64,000 bases of DNA from Adineta steineri (taxonomy: Eukaryota; Rotifera; Eurotatoria; Adinetida; Adinetidae): assembly GCA_905250115.1 (NCBI GenBank), contig CAJNOI010000036.1, positions 395,147 to 459,146 of the forward strand, written 5' to 3'. Every line of letters starts with the position of its first letter. Position 1 is the stretch's first letter. Below, piece by piece: positions 25,430 through 36,010 of the stretch. Under the pieces are notes generated by a model, which searched no databases, was not told where the DNA came from, and worked only from the letters and a program-made list of their open reading frames with translations. Both the position numbers and the translations under genes were made by a program.

Positions 25430-26681
25430 TATTTGTTGTTGAGTTCTCGAGAGTGTTTCGATTTTACACAAGTGGCATACTCTTTCTTTTCTTTATTGTT
25501 TGTTGACGACGACCATTATAAGAGCCTATTGCTAAGAAACCATCCTCTCCTATCTATGGTTCATTTTTCTTCATTCTCAATACGACATCTTTTACATAAC
25601 TTTGAAAAGAAATTATTATCAATGCTAATTCAAACACTTGAGAATCATCTTATTATGCAAAATAGCATATCATCTTTCTTAGGATAATTGATCGAGGATA
25701 TCCTTGTTGTATAGATGTATTATACAACAAACGTTAATTATTATCTAATTAGTAAAAGCATTTTTATAGAAATTTAACGCTTTTTAGAAGAATACTTTAC
25801 TAATAAGAACGTGTTGACAGATGAGTGTGTAGAGGAAAGAAAGATGAATGGATTATTATAAGCTATACGATGTATAAATCGATATAAATATCTACAGGCA
25901 TCAAACTCGAATATTATCTATATAAATACACAATGGCGGTAGCTAGAAAATTCAAAACAAAAGAAATTTGATAGATGCGGATATAAGTATATTGTGTAGG
26001 ATGAATTTTAATACAATACTCACTCATATCTAGATCTTCAACACACGTTTTATATCTCCAAGAACGCTTTTTTTGTATCTAAAATTCAAATCTATCTGGC
26101 ATGCGATAATCCACATTCTGAGTTCATGTCAAAACAGAGGTATTTTACTCTATAAATCAAGATGGAAACAATCAGCGTGGTCTATTAATAGAAAATTCAG
26201 AATGTCACGCCACATAAACAAACAGATCATAAAAGAGAACGAATGAAATTAATAATTAAAAGTTAATATTTTTTTATTTCATGTATCTAAAGTAAATAGT
26301 GCCTTCATTTCTTCTTCTTCTAATGATACATAATCTTCCTGTTTCGTGACAAAATTGACGTATGTTTTATCTTTTCTCTTCAAAACGGAAAGATTGAAGG
26401 TGATGCTTGTATACACAGAATATTTTCAAAGTTTGATTATAACTATACTACATATGAATTTGAATTAAATTTATTTATTTAAAAAGATATCTCAATTAGA
26501 ACCTACTATTCCCGCGTGCTAAAAAACTATTTATTTTTTTTTTGTATATGGATTAGTATATAACAAATCTACTATAAGCAGTATAAAAAAAAAACATTAA
26601 CTCAAATGATGAACAAATAAAAAAAAACGATGAGCAGTTGCGGTGATTATGATACGAAGCAGATATACACAATAGAAAAAG
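25430..26681. other. Intergenic region upstream of PACRG
   Basis: AT-rich, 1.25 kb, ending at the assembly gap. It lies between the 5' end of PACRG and the 3' end of the PRKX-like kinase. No exon recognised. Confidence 0.5.
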
Positions 26682-26781
26682 NNNNNNNNNNNNNNNNNNN
26701 NNNNNNNNNNNNNNNNNNNNNNNNNNNNNNNNNNNNNNNNNNNNNNNNNNNNNNNNNNNNNNNNNNNNNNNNNNNNNNNNN
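26682..26781. other. Assembly gap of 100 N
   Basis: Exactly 100 N, the usual placeholder for a gap of unknown size, flanked on the right by a T homopolymer. It starts 14 bases past the kinase stop codon, so the kinase 3'UTR is interrupted. Confidence 0.98.
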
Positions 26782-26795
26782 TTTTTTTTTGTTGC

Positions 26796-28493
26796 TCAAA
26801 AATCTTTGAATAGTTGCACTTCATATCTTGCTGCCTGTGGCATTGTTTTCATATCGCATTCATCATATGGATCAAAATTTGTTGTATCACCTGGTGATTT
26901 AACTTCTGGTTTTACTGGTGGTTCTACTTTTCGATCATAAACATCTCCCCATGAAACACCAACAAACCATTGCTCACGTTTTATTTCCTCACCACCATCT
27001 CTTGCTGAACCAAGTCGTTGATTTTGATCAATATTAAGTAATTTACGTATAACTTGTTTAGCTGCATAATCAAAATGACGTGGAAATTCAATTTTACCCG
27101 AAAGTATTTTTTGATATATTTGAAATTGATCAGTATCATAAAATGGTGGAATACCTTATAATAAAACAGATATATTTTACATAGAATCTCTACATTGTTT
27201 TTTAAAGATAACTACCAGCAAGCATTTCAAATATAAGAATACCAAATGCCCACCAGTCAGATGCTTTATGATGACCACGATTTTGAATGACTTCTATTTT
27301 TTGATAAAATAATGGAAATAGATTAGATAATAGAGAAAAATTTATAGTTAACCTGGTGCAAGATAATCAACAGTACCACAGAGTGTATATGTTCGTTCTT
27401 TAGTTTCTTTAGCAAAACCAAAATCGACTAGACGAATATGACCTTCGCTATCTAATATAATATTTTCCTTTAGAAGAAAAAAGAGAAAATAAATAAATAA
27501 TTAATAAATAAAAGATATTCGAGATAAAACATACCGGTTTTAAATCACGATAGAGTATATCTAAGCGATGTAAGTAATCAAGTGCAAGTAAAACTTCACT
27601 AGCATAAAATACAGCTGTTTTCGGATCAAATTTTTCACTTTTACGCAACATTTGAAAAAGTTCACCACCTGGTAAATATTCCAATAGAAGATAAAGTAGA
27701 GTATTGTTATGTGCTGTCCATTGGAGGCGTACAAGAAACGGATGATCAGTCATTGTTAAAACTTTTTTTTCATTTCGAACATGCTCAACTTGTTTTGATT
27801 CAACAATACGTTTTATACACATTACTTTAAGTGCGTAGTATGTATTTGTTTCCCGATGTAATACAAGTTGTACTCGTCCAAATGTACCTAAATTATATGA
27901 TATAGAAATTATCTTTGAATCGAATTAATCTTACCGGTACCAACTGTTCGAATAACAGCCAATGAATCTATTGAAAATTGAATATCTTGTGTAGAAGATT
28001 TTCTTGATAATGATGATGATGATGATGTTACTGTATCATTTGTATTAACTGAAGAGCGAAGTCCATTTTGTGGTTCTTCAGTTTGTGTAGTATCTAATGT
28101 TGACTCTGATTGGTTGCGTAAAGTAGGTGTACTTGATATAGTTGAATTTGTATTTGATATTCTTGAACTTGGCCGAATAGGTGGAAGTTCATTGAGTGTT
28201 GTGGAAGCCATTCTATTTATTAATTCATTATTATTATCTAATGTATTTTGAATAGTTGGAAATGAATCAAGACGACCAGGTGATGTAATCGATGTTGTTA
28301 AAGTTTTCTTTGAAGACATTCGAGATGATTTTCGTCGTTTTATTGTTGTTGTTGTTAATGTAATTGGAGTTGTTTTTGTCAGACTTAATTTCTTGGGAGG
28401 AAGGGGTGTTATAGTAGATGCAACACGAGCTAATCGTCTAGTCAATAAGCGATCAGGTGATTTAGCTGACGCAATCGAACGAACTGAAGCCAT
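26796..28493 (-). CDS. PRKX: AGC-family Ser/Thr kinase, PKA catalytic / PRKX-like
   Basis: Five exons on the minus strand: 28493-27935, 27887-27535, 27467-27353, 27293-27216, 27154-26796; phases 1,0,1,1 agree; 487 residues. Residues 1 to about 175 are a Ser/Thr/Arg-rich tail without known domain. The kinase domain has a Gly loop GTGTFGRV, the ALKVM lysine, YLPGGELF, catalytic YRDLKPEN, DFG, activation loop [15 protein letters not shown] with the PKA-type phospho-threonine, [13 protein letters not shown], and an AGC tail ending in F-K-D-F, the C-terminal FxxF motif of PKA. The pattern is closest to PRKX/PKA-C from memory. All catalytic residues are present, so it should be active. Whether it binds a PKA regulatory subunit cannot be told from here. 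The splice after RDLKP falls inside the catalytic loop. Confidence 0.88.
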
Positions 28494-30878
28494 GCCAAAG
28501 TTTTAAAAATAAATTGAACAACACTAAAAAACGATTTATAAATAGTAAGAATAAGAATAATAATACAAAAAAAGGAGAAGAAGAAAAAAAAGAAAATCGT
28601 TAACAATTAAAGAAGAAAAGACGGCAGCTTATGACACTTAAAAATTCTTTAAATTAACATATTCGAGAAGCAAAGTAAAATACTGTCATGCAATCAAAAT
28701 TGGGTATGTCAAGTTTAAGTGGTTTATTTCTACCTGATTTTGTTAACCTTCTATTATGAAGGAAGAAAAATATATAAATGAATACTTTCATTCTGTATCT
28801 GAGTATTGTATATATATATATATTTGCGAAAAAAAAAAGAATTTTTTTTATTATTTTGATATATGTAAATGTACGTATTTGAAGCCTTTAAATATCAGGT
28901 TTGTTTTGATAGAATAATATTAAATAGGAAAGAATAAAAAAGAAAGAGAGAGAAAAAAAATCAAGAACTACTTATTTATTGATCATAAGATTGAAAAAAA
29001 ATCTATTCTCTAATTTTTCTATTACTTATATTAAATATTAATATGCTATTTTGCCGTAGATAAATAATAAAAAGTACGTACTTTTTTCTCTTGAAAATTA
29101 TTTAAACGTAACTTAAATCAATGCGATGATTATATAGATATGAATACACAAACAATGCTTTTAATGTCGTAACCAATTCTTCTCTTTTTTTTAATAAAGC
29201 ACATCACTTGTTTAAAAATGTTCTTCTGTAAATACATTAACTCTTTTTTTTTCCTTCTTCTTTCCTTTTTTACTTTAATCATCATCATGTGCACACACAC
29301 ACACACACATACCCGCATTACTTGGATACATAAACGATGGAAACGATGACGACAATAAAGTTCTTTCTTTTTTTTACTAAGCTTCCGCTGAACGCATTTC
29401 TTTTTTTGTAACTATTAATGCGATAGGAGAGAAAAGGCGTGAAGAAAAACAGCAGATATTGTATAAAGGTAAAAAATGAGCATAATGTTCGAAATGAAAT
29501 ATTTTCTATTCTAAAATCTTGAGTAAATTTTTTTTTTGTTATTTCTATTGTTTTATCTTGAAAAGAAACTCGTAATATGTACTTATGAGCGAAAGAAAAT
29601 AAGAGAAATAGAGAAAAAAGAAAATTATACCCTAAAGAAATTCCACAAACTATAAGTAACGAATACCAAATTGAAGAACAGAAAGAGTATTACTTTTCAT
29701 CATCTACTCTGTGTTTGGTGTGCATGCAATGAACACGTGATAATTATGAAATAATCAATCTCATAAGCTGTATTGATTTGAGAAAATAATACAGTCATTT
29801 TCGTTTTTTTTTACAAAAAAATTGTATTAAGTTCAACGGATAAACCTTAACGAATGAATTTTTGCTTTTATCTTACATAACTATGTCAAAAAAGAAAAAA
29901 CAAACAAAAATACCACTTAAATATGATACTCATAAATTTCATTGGCGAAATTGAGAAGATAAGAAATATGAAAAGAACAGCAAATTTTACTACGTATATA
30001 AAACAACAAATAGGTCAAAGTTGATCGAACTAACTATGTACATTTACAAAAAAAAAAAATTCTTAAAAATCAAAGCTCCCTTATCAGAATACTTTTTTTT
30101 ATCAATGAAAGCAAAGATTAACTATTTTCATCGAATATATAATCTTATTCTAACAGTAAGGACGCATTTAAGGTTAAATTTATGTTGATTTTTCTCTATT
30201 ATTTAATCAAAAAAACAAAGTACTTTACCATTAAAATAAATCAAAACAAAAACATTGAAAAAAAACTATATAATTTGTTTTTACACTCATTGTTCTACAA
30301 CTACAGGAGGACAAAAATATTTGATTAATGAGAAAATTTCTTTTATTGACATTCAATATTAAATAATACGCCTATGAATTTCTTCTTTTTTTTTTATACA
30401 TTACTTATATACTGAAACAGATGTTGAACTGCAAATGACGTCGATTATTATCATTAAATTGATATTGATACCAATAGAATAAGTATACTTCCTTCTTATT
30501 ACTGATGCCTGGTTCGTTATATCTGAATAGAAATGACTATAGTGAATACATTGTATCTTTAAAAAACATCGAACGACAAAATCAGATCTCGTTATATGTA
30601 ATAAAGAGCGAATGTATAGATGATGTGTTTTGTCAATAAACAATCTCAATCGGATATTGTATACCATAATAAATAATAGATGTCTATTTTTAGTATTACA
30701 TTCTCTTGGGAAATTATATATCGGAACAGATCTGACATATCAATTATTTGAATAGAAAAACATATCTCATATATATATATAAAAGCATACTAATTCAATT
30801 ACTCGTATTTTTATTGCTAAAAATAAATTTCCGTCTTTCATCTGTATATATATTATAAAATCGAACATGAAAATGTAT
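28494..30878. other. Intergenic region, 2.4 kb
   Basis: AT-rich with A and T homopolymers, an (AT)n tract near 28811 and an (AC)n tract at about 29291-29309. Nothing gene-like. Holds the kinase promoter and the 3' side of LRRIQ3. Confidence 0.55.
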
Positions 30879-33551
30879 CTATTGAACTGTTTGTTGAGCA
30901 GCCATATGATCAGCTATTGTATCAAATAATGATTCACGTTCAACCATTGATTCAGCTAGACTTTGTGTTTTTTCTCTTGTTTCATCGGTATGTGGTGTCA
31001 TTTTCATTATACTAAACTGTCGAATATTAGAATCTCTTGCACGTATATGTGCAACACGTTGTTGTGCTTGTAAAAGACGATCACTAGCATCACGCATAGC
31101 TTGTACATCCAAATGTTTACGTTCAATATTTGATAGAGCACGACGAACATGTTTACGTTGTGTTAAATATTTATCAATTAATCTTGCTTGTTCTTCAGCA
31201 TTTTGTTTTTTATTTTGAACTGATTCTCGTGCTATTCGTGATTTTTGTTGATTACGAATATTATTTTCATGATATTGTAAGGCATTTGATATAGACATAT
31301 GTTGTGCATTAAATCCTTGAGAAAAAGCAACTTGTGCTCGACGTTTTTCTTGTCGTTCAGTAAGAAGAATACGTTGTTCTTGAACTGTATCATGTAATTC
31401 ACTTTGTGCATGTTCAAGACGATGACGATGATATACTTGTTTCATACGATCATGATCTTTTATACGATGAATTATTGATAAACGTTCATCATTAACATGC
31501 TACAAGAGAATATATTCTCATTACTTCAGTGGCGGATCCAACATTTTGAAAACGTTATATCCCAATTTCAGAGCATGGGACCCAAATAGAAGGTTTTTAC
31601 GAAAAAAATCTCGTTTTTAAAATCGTTCCCCCTCCTATTTTTTTCGTGTCTAGTGGTAATTTATTTTTAAGAGTTTGATCGTAATCTACATCGAATTTCA
31701 CCTAAAAGTATGCATCCGTTTATGAGTTATGACATTTTGAAACTTTGTTCCGTTTTCTGGAGCATCTTTCAAAAATTGAAAACGTTATAATTCACGAACG
31801 GATGCATATTTTTAGGTAAAATTCGATATAGATTATGATCAAATTCTTAAAAATAAACTACCGCTAGACACAAAAAAATTGGAGGGGGGAGGCGATTCTA
31901 AAAACGATATTTTTTTCGTAAAAATCTTCTATTTAGGTCCCATGCTCTGAGATTGAGATATAACGTTTTTAAAAGTCCTAGATCCGCCTCTGCATTACTT
32001 GTAATTGTGCATTAATTAAACTATGATCTTGTTTTATTTGTTCAACATCATGTGCAAGATATTTTCGTCGTTCAACTTTTGCTCTATCATTATAAGCTTT
32101 ATCAATAGCTACTAAACATCCAAGTGCCATACTTCCATGTATAGTTCTTAAAAGTCGATCATCGGCTGTTTGATATTTAATTGGTTGTCGATTTGCAGTA
32201 TTATTTTCTTTAATTTCTTCTAAACGTTTACGTTGTTTTAAATGTGATTCATCTTTTATACTTTGTACATATTGTTTTGCTGCACGAATTTCATCATTTA
32301 ATTCTTCGATAGGTTCATGAACAATAAGGTGAGATTTTTTACCACAAAGCATTGATGATGTTGCAATAGCATCATCCTCAGAAGATTTTATTGTATCTGT
32401 TTTACGTAATAATTGTTTTGAACTATTAATTCTATCAGGTTGAGTATTTATTAATTGATCCATTTGAATTTTAATATGACGTTTAGTTGTAGATGGTTCA
32501 GAAAGTTTTCCTGACTCAATTCGATAATATTCTTCTTGTATAACTGATGCTCGAGGTTGTTTAGGAAGTAATGCAAATTTTCCTGATGAATTAGTTAATG
32601 ATGAAGTCATATTTCTTCGACTAAGAAATCCTGGAACAGTTCTAAAGACAAAAAATAATACAGCAAACTTTATTTGAAAAAATAGTTACTCTTGTTTTGA
32701 TAATATATATTTTTTTAATTGAATTTGTACAAGCCACATACGAAAATTTTTTTGTAAAATTAATACTGGACAATAATGTGACTGAATTTTATTTATTTGT
32801 TTATAAAGTTGATCAGTCATTTCATATTCAATATCTACTGTTGAATTCTAAACAACAAAAAAACAAATTGTTTGAGAATAATACAAATAATTAATTATTT
32901 TTTTTTGTTCGATGTTCCTTACCTTACCAGTTGGAATATATAGATTTAATTTAAATGAATTTGATTGTGATGTATAAGGTTCAGGAAAACGTGTTTTTTC
33001 TATTATTTCATCATCCGCAACAACATGAGAATCTAGAGCTTTTAGTGTCCAAACACTATTGACGACATGATGTCGATAATTCTTTTTTAAACTTATTGGA
33101 GTATCATATAGAGTAAGAACTTCAAGATTTGGTGTATTCGAAAGTGATTTAATATCATCATAGGAGGATAGAAGGTTATCATGTAAATAAAGAATTTTTA
33201 ATTGTAACATTTCTTTCCATAATTCTTCATTAGGTAATTTATTAATCTTAAAAAAAAGGAAATAATATATGCATGAAAAACTTTAAATTCATGTTTTTTT
33301 ACTCGATTTGAATGTAAATCAAGTTTAATTAATTGTCGACAATTCATAAGAAGATCATCAATTTTTTCAATAAAATTTGAACTTAAATCACATATTTGTA
33401 TATATTGAAATTGTACAATATCACTAATAGAGTTTAATTTTAATTTCGATAATGATAATATAAATATATCCGATGCTAATGATAAACGTAAATGATTTTG
33501 ATATGATTCAAGAAAACTAAGTGTAGGTTCTTGTAAAAATTGTTCATCCAT
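30879..33551 (-). CDS. LRRIQ3: Leucine-rich repeat and IQ-motif protein LRRIQ3
   Basis: Five exons on the minus strand: 33551-33303, 33246-32923, 32847-32690, 32641-31999, 31499-30879; phases 0,0,2,0 agree; 664 residues. N-terminal LRRs (YIQICDLSSNFIEKIDDL, LIKLDLHSNRI-type, LKILYLHDN) are followed by the LRRIQ3-specific block SLKKNYRHHVVNSVWTLKAL and VVADDEIIEKTRFPEPY. An IQ-like motif, PVLILQKNFRMWLVQIQLKK, lies at about residues 215-235; the usual basic residue at its end is Gln. The remaining ~400 residues are charged coiled coil. Length is close to the human protein (624). The family is ciliary/testis associated with an unclear role. The intron between exons 4 and 5 is 499 nt and consists almost entirely of a hAT-type MITE whose target duplication includes the splice donor. 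Confidence 0.88.
31527..31992. mobile_element. Fold-back hAT-type MITE, 466 bp
   Basis: The ends are CAGTGGCGGATC and, on the other strand, CAGAGGCGGATC. The two halves are near-complete inverted repeats (about 200 bp arms, including CAGAGCATGGGACC in both and A-rich/G-rich blocks), with the centre near 31750. The element is flanked by perfect 8-bp direct repeats CATTACTT at 31519-31526 and 31993-32000. CAG...CTG termini with 8-bp target duplications are the hallmark of the hAT transposase superfamily; no coding capacity remains. It sits in the last intron of LRRIQ3. Confidence 0.92.
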
Positions 33552-34467
33552 TTTTGTTTTGTTACCAATGAAATAATCGAATTGGATTATGTTAATTATT
33601 CACTTTACAGATTTCAGTTATTTGTCCTTCTTTTCTTCCAAAGATCGAACTGAAGAGAAAAACAGAACGGGAAGAAGAAAAATTTAAAAAAAAAAAGAAT
33701 TCTATTGCTGCCATTTGTATTGTTCCTTTGATTTGAGTTGCACTGCAACTAGAAAACGTGAACTAATACATGAATGAAAGATGCCGCAGATCATCAAGAA
33801 ATTTTAATGATATTAATTATTTAAATTTTCCATTAAGCATATTAATATATTTATATAACTTCATCGTCAAATATGCATTATAAAAATTTAATTTTTTTCT
33901 CTTAATTGCTTCAATGAACAAGACAATATATGAGAGTACATTGTTCTCATTATTTCTTTGAGATTAATATTCAAGGTAAGAACAAAGGTATAACCTTAGT
34001 GAAAAATATTTTCGATATTAAACGATATCGAGACATAACAAAAATCGTATGATCAATAATTGATGTATATTCAGTTAATTCTTATAAATTAATATCATAA
34101 TCCATTGTTAAATGAAAATATCTCGATTTTTTTTCTACCTACGTCTTGCGGTTTTCTTTACTTCTAATACCCAAAAAAATACTTTTTAATTTGAACTTGT
34201 ATTAAGCACAAACCAAAGATGATAACCTTCAATCGGATCATTTACAATTGTATACATCCATCTAAAATGTCAGTCAATAAGTAGACGTCAAGGATATTGT
34301 TTTTACATCTATTTCAATGCACGAATATTTATTTATGGATTAAAGATTTACTTAAGCGTACGAGTAGAGTAAAACTCCGTGCATTTTCGTATCAATAAGT
34401 ATCATCTTCATTTTACATTCGAACTCAACACATCGAGAAAAAAAAAGTTTCTTATATAGACATCATC
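33552..34467. other. Divergent promoter region
   Basis: About 900 bases between the start codons of LRRIQ3 (minus) and the hevein/DPBB gene (plus), hence probably the promoters of both. AT-rich; a splice-acceptor-like TTTCTTATATAG ends at 34459, nine bases before the plus-strand ATG. Confidence 0.5.
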
Positions 34468-35648
34468 ATGATTACCATTGGTTGTGTTAGTCTTTTATTA
34501 CTTTCATTTGTCAATAATGTTGGTATGTTTCAATATTAATTATAAAAAAAAGATTTTTTCTAAATAATTAATTATATCATTTTCGTTTCTAGCTAGCAAT
34601 TGCTTAGTTACCGGTTATTGTGGTACTAATCAATGCTGTTCAGCATTTGGTAGCTGTGGTGCAGGTGCTTCATATTGTGGTGGAGGAGCTGTTGCATATC
34701 CAGGATGGTCAGGTACACCATATGTTAGTGGTGATTGTCGTATCGTAGGCTGTGGAGCTGGTTATTGTTGTTCACCATACGGCTAGTAAGCATTTAATAT
34801 GATATTAGATAGTTTTTTTCTCAATTCAATAAATTAGTTGTGGCGCATCAACTGACTATTGTGGTACTGTTGTTGTTGTTGCACCTGCGCCTGCTCCAGC
34901 TGCTGCTGTAGGTCAATGTCGTTTAACTGGTTGTCCAGCTGGTTCATGCTGTTCACAATATGGATAGTTAGTTTTACATTCTTTTTTTTTTCTATATTAA
35001 ATTTGAATATTTTATATAGTTGCGGAAATACAGCCGCTCATTGCGGTGTTGCTACCTATGGTAATTGTGGTGCTACTGCTTGTGGTTCTGGTCTTTGTTG
35101 TACACGATATGGATAGTATGTAGATTTACTTTCATAAACTAATATATATATATATTTATTGAATTATTTTAGTTGTGGTTCAGTTAATGTCTATTGTGCA
35201 TTTCAACGATCAGGAGCAAGTAATGCTCAACCAGCTCCACTTGAAGGTGAATTCAGAGGAGACGCAACATATTATAATGAAACTAAAGTTAGTTCACAAT
35301 ATTCAACATGTGGTACTGAACGTGGTCGTTCATTAAATGAAGATAAAGAAATAGTTTATGGTGCTGCTCTCAATCAAATACAATTCGATCCATACACTGT
35401 CAATGGTATTCCAAGTAATAATCCAATTTGTCACAAGAAAGCTTTAGTAAAAGGACCAAAAGGTGAAATAACAGTTCGATTTATTGATCGATGCCCAGAT
35501 TGTAAAGAAGGTACATATTGAATAGATCAAATCTTTTAATTTTTCTTCTTTCATCATAGGTGATATTGCTTTAACACAAGATGCATTTATTGCTCTTGCC
35601 GGAGAACTTGGCACTGGTCATACAAACGTCGAATGGCATTTTATTTAA
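34468..35648 (+). CDS. Secreted chitin-binding (hevein x4) plus expansin-like DPBB protein
   Basis: Six exons: 34468-34522, 34593-34785, 34838-34966, 35020-35115, 35173-35510, 35560-35648; phases 1,2,2,2,1 agree; 299 residues. Residues 1-19 are a signal peptide (MITIGCVSLLLLSFVNNVG). Four hevein-like type-1 chitin-binding modules follow, each with the CCSxxGYCG signature or a close variant (CCSAFGSCG, CCSPYGYCG, CCSQYGYCG, CCTRYGYCG). The C-terminal ~120 residues form a double-psi beta-barrel like expansins, loosenins and barwin: GDATYYN, then VRFIDRCPDC and a final TNVEWHFI. Such fusions are known from fungi and plants and act on chitin or cellulose walls; in a bdelloid, acquisition by horizontal transfer is likely but is inference. 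Codon use and AT content look native and introns are present, so any transfer is old. AATAAA soon after the stop may be the poly(A) signal. Confidence 0.85.
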
Positions 35649-36010
35649 AAAAAAATAAAAGTCATTCAATATGAACAGTCGATCAAAGAAAAAAAAAAGA
35701 AAACAATAATTTTTTTGTCCTTTTCCTTTTATCTTAGTATATAGATACTTTTATTGATGCTAGTTTTTTTTTACTATATAAATAAAAAAATTCTTACCAT
35801 CGCACACACATAATGCTAATCATTTTTAATTAAATTTTGATGAAGTAAAAAGTGAATTAAACAACACGAGGAGAAAATTATCTGTTATTGAAATATTGAT
35901 AAGATGGAAATATGTATTAGTTTTTCTGAGCTTACATCCTCAATCTATTCATCTTTACTAACCTATATAAAGAGCAAAAAAAAAAAAAAAAAGAAAGCAA
36001 ATTCAAAAAT
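35649..36010. other. Short intergenic region upstream of guanylate cyclase
   Basis: About 360 bases with A/T homopolymers; contains the 3'UTR of the hevein/DPBB gene and the promoter of the cyclase. Nothing else seen. Confidence 0.5.

Noticed and set aside
26682-26781. Gap as part of a coding frame (open frame spanning the N run)
   Set aside because: The frame consists of unknown residues plus homopolymer translation; the kinase stop lies before the gap.
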